Shown here piece by piece: positions 9,721 to 16,758 of a stretch of DNA of 49,176 nucleotides. The notes under the pieces are model-generated. The model made no database searches. It was not told the origin of the DNA and saw only the letters and a program-made list of their open reading frames with translations. Each line of letters opens with the position of its first letter. The stretch's first letter is position 1. Position numbers and translations under genes: made by a program. The stretch is from the NCBI RefSeq assembly GCF_010501055.1, contig NZ_QVMO01000023.1, positions 1 to 49,176 on the forward strand, in the 5' to 3' direction. The stretch comes from Dysgonomonas sp. 521 (GTDB lineage Bacteria; Bacteroidota; Bacteroidia; Bacteroidales; Dysgonomonadaceae).

Positions 9721-10197
9721 TTATTTAAATCTAATTAAGTATTTTGTATGTTTTACGTCCTGATATCCAAAAGAGAAATCTTCGTTTACCGCTACTTTCT
9801 TTTTCGCTCCTTCGGGCTTGACCATCTTTGTGACTGTAAGGGTAAAGCCATCGTCGTCACAGGACTTGAGTATTCCTGAAAGTTTCTGGCCTTTCTTGGT
9901 CAGCACTTCTACTTCGTTGCCCAGGTTTTTCTTGTACTGGCGTGGTATCCTGAAGGGGGATGTAAGCCCCACAGATCCTACTTCCAGCTCGAAGTCTTCG
10001 GTGTCCCTGTCGAGGTGCGATTCTATCTCACGGCTCAGGGTTATGCAGTCGTCGATGCTGACGCCTTCGTCACTGTCTACTTCTACTACAATGCTGTTTC
10101 CCGGCCTTACGGTAATATCTACGAGGAACATTGTGGTACCTTCCAGATGCTTATCTGTGATATCTCTGATGAAATCTTTTTCTATCATTTTGTTCAA
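9721..10197 (-). CDS. rimP: Ribosome maturation factor RimP
   Basis: RimP assists 30S subunit assembly. The 158-residue protein has the two expected domains: an N-terminal alpha/beta part with VVEVDSDEGVSIDDCITLSREIE and the family motif ELEVGSVGLTSPFRIPRQYKKNLG, then a C-terminal Sm-like barrel (EVEVLTKKGQKLSGILKSCDDDGFTLTV). MNKMIEKDF is used as the start; the second Met three codons on is a possible alternative. It leads the classical rimP-nusA-infB operon. Its start lies directly after an intrinsic-terminator hairpin in the leader, so its expression is probably attenuated. Confidence 0.95.
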   Translation of the reverse strand: MNKMIEKDFIRDITDKHLEGTTMFLVDITVRPGNSIVVEVDSDEGVSIDDCITLSREIESHLDRDTEDFELEVGSVGLTSPFRIPRQYKKNLGNEVEVLTKKGQKLSGILKSCDDDGFTLTVTKMVKPEGAKKKVAVNEDFSFGYQDVKHTKYLIRFK

Positions 10198-10202
10198 GCA
10201 AT

Positions 10203-10228
10203 AAAAAAAGGAAGCTACAGCTTCCTTT
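10203..10228 (-). terminator. Leader terminator/attenuator before rimP
   Basis: On the minus strand a 9-bp stem (AAAGGAAGC/GCTTCCTTT) with a TGTA loop runs straight into a T-tract ending six bases before the rimP ATG. Its position between the promoter and the first codon makes it an attenuator candidate for the whole operon rather than an end for an upstream gene: the next gene upstream is divergent. Confidence 0.65.
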
Positions 10229-10251
10229 CTCCCTCTCTTATTTTTCGATCA

Positions 10252-10283
10252 CAAAAGTACGGAATTTTATTTTTTATTCCAAA
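10252..10283 (-). promoter_or_regulatory. rimP-nusA-infB promoter
   Basis: The minus strand shows TTTG-N20-TACTTTTG, a full consensus match. The predicted start of transcription, near 10245, leaves a leader of roughly 48 nt that contains the terminator hairpin. Confidence 0.6.
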
Positions 10284-10345
10284 TTTTTATCTATAAATAA
10301 GGATAATCGCGTCAAAATTAATATGGTTTTGTAAGATTTGGCTAG

Positions 10346-10377
10346 GAGTCTGTTTAAGTTTTATGGCAAATCTTTTT
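10346..10377 (-). repeat. MITE end remnant
   Basis: GAGTCTGTTTAAGTTTTA followed by GGCAAATCTTTTTT is the inverted right end of the MITE-like family found intact elsewhere in this window, with a few substitutions. It sits in the 330-bp gap between rimP and the CsgG-like gene. That gap otherwise holds only the two divergent promoters and the rimP leader. Confidence 0.55.
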
Positions 10378-10412
10378 TTTTGAACTAATTAACCTTTAAG
10401 GTTAAAATATTA

Positions 10413-10443
10413 TTTGTCTTTTTGTAAATTTATTTTAACTTTG
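10413..10443 (+). promoter_or_regulatory. Promoter of the CsgG/LPP20 cluster
   Basis: TTTG-N19-TAACTTTG is a full match to the Bacteroidota promoter consensus. Transcription would start near 10450, giving an 80-nt leader before the CsgG-like gene. Confidence 0.6.
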
Positions 10444-10528
10444 TGAATAAACCATAAAATATATTCAGGTCTGGTTGAGTATTTGTCTGAATTAATTCAA
10501 GTCAATATATCAAAATAAGGAAATCTTT

Positions 10529-11398
10529 ATGAAAAAATTATCTTTCTTCATTCTGTCTCTTTTTGTAGCTGTTTCTCTATTCGCTCAAAATGGGAAGAAA
10601 GTCGTTTATGTTGAAAATTTCAGCTATACAAGCAAAATTGGAAGTTCTCATGTCAAAGGCCTTCGCAATAAAATTATTGCAAGTTTGGTAGAAACAGATC
10701 GTATTACAGTAAAAGATGTGAATTCTGAGGCAGGCTTGGAGCAGTTGTCCCAAAGGCAGACCGCAGATGCTTCTACAATAGATCCGTCTACTATAGTGAT
10801 GATGAAAAACCTTAATGCCAACTATCTTATACAGGGGCATGTAACTACTTTGGAGGGTAACAGGTTTACTACTGATGAGGGGAAAGTATATTATAAAGGG
10901 TCGATCGTGTTTTCGTTAAATATCGTTGATATAGAAACCGGTACATTGGTAGGCTCAGAGAATTATTCTTATTCGGGTTCAGGTTCCGGAGGGTTTTTCT
11001 CTACCGGTACAGGCAGTACGGCCGATGAAGCTATAAGCAACACTTCGGGAACTCTTGATACGGATATGGAGAAACTTGTAAATAAATATTTTGCGCTACA
11101 GGGTACGATTCTCGAATTAAGTGGAGAAAAGAAAGGTAAGGCTACCGAAGTGTATATTGATCTGGGTAGTGCTCACGGTATGCAAAAGAAGCAAAAGTTT
11201 GATGTGTTTGTAGAGCGTGAAATAGCCGGACGCAAGTCTCAGAAAAAAATAGGCGAAATAGAAATAGAAGCTGTAGAAGGAGATGATATCTCGCGCTGTA
11301 AAGTAAATAAAGGCGGGGAGGAAATAAAATCCGCTGTCGGCGAAGAGCAGACAATAACAATAAAAACAGTATATAGAAAAGGGCTTTTAGAGTTTTAA
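10529..11398 (+). CDS. CsgG-like secreted protein
   Basis: A 289-residue exported protein: MKKLSFFILSLFVAVSLFAQ is a clear signal peptide with no lipobox. The mature part starts with KKVVYVENFSYTSKIGSSHVKGLRNKIIASLVETDRITV and has ANYLIQGHVTTLEG and VFSLNIVDIETGTLVGSENYSYSGSGSG. These are typical of the CsgG/LpoB/FlgO-like fold, which is found in curli-secretion pores and in periplasmic activators. A C-terminal beta-rich part from about 195 (GTILELSGEKKGKATEVYIDLGSAHGMQKKQKFDVF) resembles the domain after CsgG-like modules in Bacteroidota. The missing lipid anchor argues against a true CsgG pore. It has its own consensus promoter and begins a run of four envelope genes. Confidence 0.7.
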   Translation: MKKLSFFILSLFVAVSLFAQNGKKVVYVENFSYTSKIGSSHVKGLRNKIIASLVETDRITVKDVNSEAGLEQLSQRQTADASTIDPSTIVMMKNLNANYLIQGHVTTLEGNRFTTDEGKVYYKGSIVFSLNIVDIETGTLVGSENYSYSGSGSGGFFSTGTGSTADEAISNTSGTLDTDMEKLVNKYFALQGTILELSGEKKGKATEVYIDLGSAHGMQKKQKFDVFVEREIAGRKSQKKIGEIEIEAVEGDDISRCKVNKGGEEIKSAVGEEQTITIKTVYRKGLLEF

Positions 11399-11451
11399 GT
11401 AACCTGATTTTTTTAGTCGAATTAACATATCTTATATAGAGCCTCAAAGAA

Positions 11452-12741
11452 ATGAACCATATAAAACCAGTACTGACCATTATCATGTTCTTTTGTGTAA
11501 GCGCGCTATCCGCGCAAAACTACACAAATGACGCCATCCTTATACAGCAGAAGAAAGCAACGGCTGTAATAAAAGCTTCGGGCATACACGAAAAGAAAAA
11601 AGAAGCCACGCTTATGGCTATAAAGTCGGCTTTCGATACCTACTTCAATTATGGCATCGAAGGGCTGAATGACGGGAAGCCGGCATTAAACGACAGTGGT
11701 GCCGCCCATACCTACATCGAACGTTTTTTTGACGACAAGTCTGGTAAATATATGTCATTTGTGGCAAATTACGAAGAGGATAAGAATCCTGCCAGGTTGC
11801 CAAACAAGCAATATAAAGCCTCTGTAAAGATGGAGATTTATGTGAATGCTTTGTTGAAAGACATGGAGAAAAATGGTGCCAGAACAAAGACGGCCGCGGA
11901 AAAAACGACAGAAGAAATCAAAATAGATGTCGCGCAACCCACCATCATGGTTGTGCTTTACAAGCAACAGGATAGGAGCTACAGGGAGATTCTGAGGGAT
12001 ACTAAATATGTAGATTACCGTACAGCAATAGCACGGGTTCAGGACGCGTTTATACAGAAAGGTTACGACATAAAGGATGTGATGGCCGTACTGGAAGCGA
12101 CCGAAAAAAGTATGCTGTTCGAATCGAACTCATCCGTGGAATCGATGGATGCCCAACTGATAAATAACTCGGGAGCGGATGTATATGTTACGGTAGATGC
12201 AGGTTATAATACCAATAATGCCGGATCGATAGGCAGTATTGCCCTCGTTGCATACGAACGCGCTTCGGGGAAGTTACTGGCATCGAAGCATTCCACTACG
12301 CCCCGCTACCAGAAGGCAGTGTACGCGGATTTGTATCGTATCGCCATCGGGCTTATAGTGGATGACTTCCTGAAAGATATGACTACTAATTATGCGAAAA
12401 AAGCCGATGTCGGCAACACCTTTGTCTTACGTATCTCTACAGGCAGCGACAGCGCTACAGACCTTAATACGGTCGTGTCTTCGCAGGGGTTGCCGTTGTC
12501 CGATGTTATGCGCCTGTGGTTGCGCAAGAATGCCCTCAATGGACGGTTCCATGTTCAGGGGTCAACACGCGACCTGATAATATTCGATGAAATACAGGTA
12601 GCCAGTAAAGCTGACGCGGGATATTTCATCGATGCCAACGATTTTGCCCTGGATGTATTCAGCTATATCCAAAACGATTTGGGTATCAGTTGTGATAAGC
12701 GGGTTGATGGAAATACCATTTATATAACAATCAACGATTGA
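11452..12741 (+). CDS. DUF6175-like secreted protein
   Basis: A 429-residue protein with a signal peptide ending near VSALSAQN. The mature N-terminus (ATAVIKASGIHEKKKEATLMAIKSAFDTYFNYGIEGLNDG) and the middle (PTIMVVLYKQQDRSYREIL, then a SNSSVESMDAQLINNSGADVYVTVDAG segment) recall the DUF6175 proteins of Bacteroidota. Their function is unknown. The repeated alternation of a 'mark as missing or old value' fold, like that of CsgG/FlgO/LpoB domains, is only suggestive. It starts 53 nt after the CsgG-like gene, and its stop precedes the next ATG by 5 nt, so it is almost certainly in the same operon. The family name is from memory of the pattern; the secreted nature and operon position are visible. 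Confidence 0.65.
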   Translation: MNHIKPVLTIIMFFCVSALSAQNYTNDAILIQQKKATAVIKASGIHEKKKEATLMAIKSAFDTYFNYGIEGLNDGKPALNDSGAAHTYIERFFDDKSGKYMSFVANYEEDKNPARLPNKQYKASVKMEIYVNALLKDMEKNGARTKTAAEKTTEEIKIDVAQPTIMVVLYKQQDRSYREILRDTKYVDYRTAIARVQDAFIQKGYDIKDVMAVLEATEKSMLFESNSSVESMDAQLINNSGADVYVTVDAGYNTNNAGSIGSIALVAYERASGKLLASKHSTTPRYQKAVYADLYRIAIGLIVDDFLKDMTTNYAKKADVGNTFVLRISTGSDSATDLNTVVSSQGLPLSDVMRLWLRKNALNGRFHVQGSTRDLIIFDEIQVASKADAGYFIDANDFALDVFSYIQNDLGISCDKRVDGNTIYITIND

Positions 12742-12746
12742 ATGAT

Positions 12747-14123
12747 ATGAGATTATTATCAATATCAGTACTGTTACTATGTATATGTTTCCCGTTTGCG
12801 CTTTCGGCCAAAGATAAAAAACCGGAATGGGTAAAGCAACGCCCGGTGGACAGGATGAGCTACATAGGAATAGGCGTTGCGCCTAAGTCTGCCCCTGACT
12901 ATATGCTCGTAGCGAAGAAGAATGCACTTAACGACCTGGCTTCCGAAATAAAAGTTGAGGTCGAATCCGAGTCGTTATTGCAGACTGTCGAAAAAAACGA
13001 GCAGGTTTCGTCTTTCTTGTCTAATAATATACAGGTTAGGGCTCAGCAGGATATGGAACAGTTTGAAATGACTGCCAGCTGGGAAGACGACAAACAATAC
13101 TGGGTTTACTACAAGCTTAGCAAGCTCGACTATGAGGAATACATGCACAAAAGAAAGCTCAAGGCAACCAATGAAGGCTATTACTACTGGACTAAAGGGA
13201 ACGAAGCATTGAGCCAGAGAGAATTGTTCAGCGCCGTTGAACTCTATTCGAAAGGAATAATGGCTGTGCAACCGTGTGCCAATGATGAACTGAAGCAGGA
13301 ACATGAGGGTAAAACAATAGATGTAGCATTGGAACTTTACAATTCCATAAACCGTGTATTCGATAATATAACAGTAACCTCTTCGCCGTCACAGCTCCTG
13401 TTGCAGTCATTTGATGCATCGTCTACCCCGGTTATGATATCGGTAATGAAAGATGGTACTCCCCTCAAAAACCTTAAGCTGAAAATAGGTTTTATCTCCG
13501 GATCGGGTTCTTTATCCTCCAACGATATTACCAACGATCAGGGAGAAGTCGCTTTATACATCCAGAACATTACATCCAAGGCAGCGCGGCAAGAGATAAA
13601 AGCCGCCATCGATATGAGCAGGTTTACTGTGTTTAACGATAATATTCTTATCGAAAATGTTTTGTCAAAGTTTCGGGCTACTATTCCCCAATGCGTAATT
13701 TCCATAGAAGTTGTCCCTGTTGAGATTAAAGCATTTATTAAAAACACAGGTAAGGCTAATGATGCTCTTACCAAGTCGGTAAGGAATATGTTGTCAAACG
13801 ATTACTTCTCCGTTGTTAACGACGCGGAACAGGCAGATATCCTTATCCTGGTAAGCAGCAACATAAAGAAGGGTGGAAAAGTAAAAGGAGAGATGTATAA
13901 TATGATCGAATATTTTTCTACCGTGGAAATCGAGATAGTCGATGTAAGGACATCACAAACTCTCTATAGTACCAATGTCAATGATTTCAGGAGCCTCTCC
14001 CCCGAGTCAACATCGGAAACAAAGGCCGAAAGTACGGCATTGAGAGAAGTAATGAGGAAATTGGAAAAAGATTTTAAGAAAGGAATTAAGAATCTGAATA
14101 TTAATAAAAACTCAACAGAATGA
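12747..14123 (+). CDS. LPP20-domain secreted protein
   Basis: This 458-residue protein has a signal peptide (MRLLSISVLLLCICFPFALSA). Residues about 22-135 match the LPP20 pattern: KKPEWVKQRPVDRMSYIGIGVAP, then a helix with KKNALNDLASEIKVEVESESLLQ. About 215-310 look like an Ig/Big-type strand domain (TPLKNLKLKIGFISGSGSL). The last 120 residues (LTKSVRNMLSNDYFSVV...ADILILVSSNIKKGGKVKG) are like a CsgG/FlgO domain. An upstream TTG could start the frame three codons earlier, but ATG is preferred. The stop overlaps the next start as ATGA, which implies translational coupling. In flagellate bacteria LPP20 (FlgP) and FlgO work together at the outer membrane; no flagellar gene is present here, so the role must differ. 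Confidence 0.7.
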   Translation: MRLLSISVLLLCICFPFALSAKDKKPEWVKQRPVDRMSYIGIGVAPKSAPDYMLVAKKNALNDLASEIKVEVESESLLQTVEKNEQVSSFLSNNIQVRAQQDMEQFEMTASWEDDKQYWVYYKLSKLDYEEYMHKRKLKATNEGYYYWTKGNEALSQRELFSAVELYSKGIMAVQPCANDELKQEHEGKTIDVALELYNSINRVFDNITVTSSPSQLLLQSFDASSTPVMISVMKDGTPLKNLKLKIGFISGSGSLSSNDITNDQGEVALYIQNITSKAARQEIKAAIDMSRFTVFNDNILIENVLSKFRATIPQCVISIEVVPVEIKAFIKNTGKANDALTKSVRNMLSNDYFSVVNDAEQADILILVSSNIKKGGKVKGEMYNMIEYFSTVEIEIVDVRTSQTLYSTNVNDFRSLSPESTSETKAESTALREVMRKLEKDFKKGIKNLNINKNSTE

Positions 14124-14674
14124 AAAAGCTTGTTTTATACTTTATGCCTGTATTCGTTATGCTTATTACAGGTTGTGGAGGCCCTAAGGCAACAGGAGTG
14201 CCGGGCGATAAGGAGATCAATATGCCTTGTAGCGGAGCTGAATTCCGGTCTGACAAAGAATTTATACGCGCTACACGCTTCGAACTGAGTACCGATATGA
14301 GTGTAGCTAAAACCAAAGCGCTGACTACAGCCCGTGCCGATTTAGCCTCAGAAATCAGTACTGCTGTGGGAAGGACAACAGATAATTACGCTTCATCGTA
14401 CCAATCGGGCGAAAGCGAAGAAGCAAAAACCAAGATGAATGATATGGTACGCAATGTAGCAAAGGAAAATATTACAAATTCCCGTATTATTTGCGAAAAG
14501 GTAATGCAGACTGCTGATGGAAAATACCGTTGCTACATCACGCTCGAAATATCAGCCAATGAAGCGTTGAACGGTCTGAAAAACAAAATGATGGATGATG
14601 AAAAGCTACGTACAGACTTCGAATACGAAAAATATAAAAAAGTATTTGAAGACGAAATGAGTAAAATCAACTAA
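14120..14674 (+). CDS. LPP20-like lipoprotein
   Basis: A 184-residue lipoprotein: the signal sequence ends in MLITGCG, with Cys19 as the lipid-modified residue. The mature part resembles an LPP20 domain, with a helix carrying AKTKALTTARADLASEISTAVGRTTDNY and the closing strand KYRCYITLEISANEALN. It overlaps the preceding LPP20-type gene by 4 nt (ATGA) and is the last gene before a MITE copy. Its TAA stop is the left target duplication of that MITE, so the original 3' end was probably preserved by chance. It is likely on the inner leaflet of the outer membrane and may be the anchoring partner of the two preceding secreted proteins. Confidence 0.7.
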   Translation: MKKLVLYFMPVFVMLITGCGGPKATGVPGDKEINMPCSGAEFRSDKEFIRATRFELSTDMSVAKTKALTTARADLASEISTAVGRTTDNYASSYQSGESEEAKTKMNDMVRNVAKENITNSRIICEKVMQTADGKYRCYITLEISANEALNGLKNKMMDDEKLRTDFEYEKYKKVFEDEMSKIN

Positions 14675-14908
14675 GAGCCTGTTCAAATTTTAGCGAAAAT
14701 TTTTATTACAAGTTCTGGTCAATAGTTCTTCGCAATTTTTTTATGCTTTTTTTAGTGTATTTTTGGCTTCGCCGATATTCAATTCTCTTTTTACTCTTGG
14801 TTTAGCCTGCTAATTAGCTCCGCTGACCGTTGGTTCTGCTAGCAAAAATGATAAAATCCATCTAAAAATAGCTATAAAAAAGATTTTCTATAAAATTTAA
14901 ACAGACTC
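14675..14908 (+). mobile_element. MITE-like element, copy 1
   Basis: A 234-bp non-coding element with inverted ends GAGCCTGTTCAAATTTTA and TAAAATTTAAACAGACTC, flanked by direct TAA repeats (14672-14674 and 14909-14911). It has no open frame for a transposase. Two further copies at 31.4 and 32.4 kb are highly similar throughout. The ends and the TNA-like target resemble those of some IS5-group elements, so mobilisation by such a transposase is plausible; no candidate enzyme is in the window. Confidence 0.75.
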
Positions 14909-14984
14909 TAAAAAGAGAGCAAGATAATGGTTGCCTGAAAGCATTTTCGGGCAACCTTGCATTCTCGGAGGGAGGGGTGAAGGA

Positions 14985-16550
14985 ATGAAAAACAAAAAAA
15001 AGATATTCGCCGTTTTAATATCGTTGATTATTATCCCGTTAGCGATTCAGGCTCAGGACATAACCGATGAGTATGAAGAATTTTTAAGGCAACGGAATCA
15101 GGAAATGATTGATTTCCAGAATAACAGGGATAAAGAATTTGCTGCATTCCTCAAAGAGTCATGGGAGTTGTACTCGGCTGTGGCGGGTTTGAAAAGAGAA
15201 GTGCCGGGACCGACTGTTCCACCGCGATACAAAGAGCCTGTAACGCCACCTCCAAGCAAGCAACCTGATAAAAAGCCTGTAGCACCGCCTCCAAGTAAAC
15301 AGCCTGACAAGAAGCCTGTAGCACCTCCTCCAGGCAAGCAACCTGACAAGGAGCCTGTAACGCCACCTCCAGGCAAGCAGCCTGACAAGCAGCCTGTAAC
15401 ACCGCCTCCAAGTAAGCAACCTGATAAAGAACCAGTAAAGCCACCGGTGCCCGTACAGCGCCCCAAAGGAAATGTAGACAATATTGATTTCTTTGGAGGG
15501 ACGTATCCGGTCAGCCTTACCGAGAGAAAGATACACCTGACCGATATCAGCGAACAAGGCATTTCGGACGCGTGGACAGCGATGGCAAAAATGGACTACG
15601 CTCCGTTAATTAAAGATTGCCTTAAAATAAAAAGCGATTTAGGACTGAATGACTGGGGATATATCCTATTGGCAAAAGCTGTAGGCGAACGGTTGAGCAA
15701 ACGTATGGACAAGGATGAAATCTCATTTGTTCAAATGTTTATACTTCTACAATCGGGCTATAAAGTAAAAATGGCGCGGATGAACAATCACTTGGGAATG
15801 CTCATTGCCTGCAAACATGTTTTATATAATTTGCCGTACTCTGATATAAATGGAGACAGGTATTACATATTTTCAAATGTAGAGAATGAATCCATAGGCT
15901 CATATTATACTTATAAAAAAGATTTTACAACCGCATCCCATTTGCTCGATATGAATGTCAGCAGCCAGGTTAACCTGTCATACGCACCTGTAGCCAAAGA
16001 TATACCTCTCACTGCAGGCAAGTATCAGGTTAAATCGGTAGTAAATAAGAATCTGATGGATTTTTATAATACTTTTCCACAATGCGATTTCGATATATAT
16101 TACAACGCGAAGCCATCATCGCAATTTAATGATATTATCTTACCTCAGTTTAAAGAAATGGTAGATGGCAAGAGCCGGCAAGAGGCTGTCACTATTCTTT
16201 TAAGTTTCATACAACATTCTTTCCCTTACGCAACCGACTATGAGCAATTTCGTTACGAGAAGACATTCTTTGTAGACGAATGCTTTTATTGGCCTTCGAG
16301 CGACTGCGAAGACAGAGCGATCTTATTTACATATCTGGTAAAGGAAATTCTTGATATGGATGCCGTTCTTTTACTTTATCCCCGCCATCTGGCAGCGGCA
16401 GTCTATTTCGATCAGGATATCCAGGGGGATTATGTCAATTATAAAAATAAAAAGTACACTATCTGTGACCCCACATATATTGGCGCGCCTATAGGGACCT
16501 GTATGCCGGAATATAGGAATACTGTACCCGAAAAGATCTATTCTTACTAA
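14985..16550 (+). CDS. Secreted transglutaminase-like protein with Pro repeats
   Basis: A 521-residue exported protein. The ATG giving MKNKKKIFAV, after a purine-rich GGAGGGAGGGG, is preferred to an upstream TTG; the signal peptide ends at AIQAQ. Residues about 80-155 are a Pro/Lys-rich spacer of five 13-residue repeats ([EKQ]PV[TA]PPP[SG]KQPDK) and a partial sixth, likely a stalk. The C-terminal half is a transglutaminase-like fold: QEAVTILLSFIQHSFPY, then Cys in SSDCEDRA, His in YPRHLAAAVYF and Asp in ICDPTYIG give a Cys-His-Asp triad. Such domains act as peptidases or cross-linkers on envelope proteins. It follows the LPP20 cluster across a MITE and may belong with it, but it is not provably on the same transcript. 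Confidence 0.72.
   Translation: MKNKKKIFAVLISLIIIPLAIQAQDITDEYEEFLRQRNQEMIDFQNNRDKEFAAFLKESWELYSAVAGLKREVPGPTVPPRYKEPVTPPPSKQPDKKPVAPPPSKQPDKKPVAPPPGKQPDKEPVTPPPGKQPDKQPVTPPPSKQPDKEPVKPPVPVQRPKGNVDNIDFFGGTYPVSLTERKIHLTDISEQGISDAWTAMAKMDYAPLIKDCLKIKSDLGLNDWGYILLAKAVGERLSKRMDKDEISFVQMFILLQSGYKVKMARMNNHLGMLIACKHVLYNLPYSDINGDRYYIFSNVENESIGSYYTYKKDFTTASHLLDMNVSSQVNLSYAPVAKDIPLTAGKYQVKSVVNKNLMDFYNTFPQCDFDIYYNAKPSSQFNDIILPQFKEMVDGKSRQEAVTILLSFIQHSFPYATDYEQFRYEKTFFVDECFYWPSSDCEDRAILFTYLVKEILDMDAVLLLYPRHLAAAVYFDQDIQGDYVNYKNKKYTICDPTYIGAPIGTCMPEYRNTVPEKIYSY
15234..15428 (+). repeat. Five tandem 39-bp coding repeats
   Basis: Five in-frame 39-bp units encode [EKQ]PV[TA]PPP[SG]KQPDK, the Pro-rich spacer of the transglutaminase-like protein. 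The units differ at a few third positions and at S/G and T/A, so the array is not perfectly fresh. Number variation between strains is likely. It is not a CRISPR array: there are no unique spacers. Confidence 0.85.
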
Positions 16551-16738
16551 ACTGCAGCTTCACAGGCTAGTGATGCGGTGGTTTGCGTGCTGTTTTTTAC
16601 GGCTTCCTTTTCTATTTTCGGCTTGTAAGAATACGGAATACTATTTTCTTATTCCCGATTAGTGTGTAAGTATTCGCTATATTTACGAATTATAATTGTA
16701 GAAAAGGATAATTTCTTCCATGTTTGGAAATATTGATT

Positions 16739-16758
16739 TAAATTTAAACAGGCTCTTA
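16739..16758 (-). repeat. MITE end remnant at the rel stop codon
   Basis: TAAATTTAAACAGGCTC followed by TTA is one inverted end of the MITE family. The TTA is the rel stop codon read on the other strand. The rest of an element is not recognisable in the preceding 190 bp, where I see no gene, so this looks like a decayed or solo end. Confidence 0.55.

Noticed and set aside
15234..15428. Tandem repeats as a possible CRISPR array
   Set aside because: Units are contiguous and in frame, with no spacers.
15098..15562. Minus-strand open frames over the Pro repeat
   Set aside because: They are antisense copies of the tandem 39-bp units, with repetitive Gly/Leu/Cys peptides and no signal or domain.
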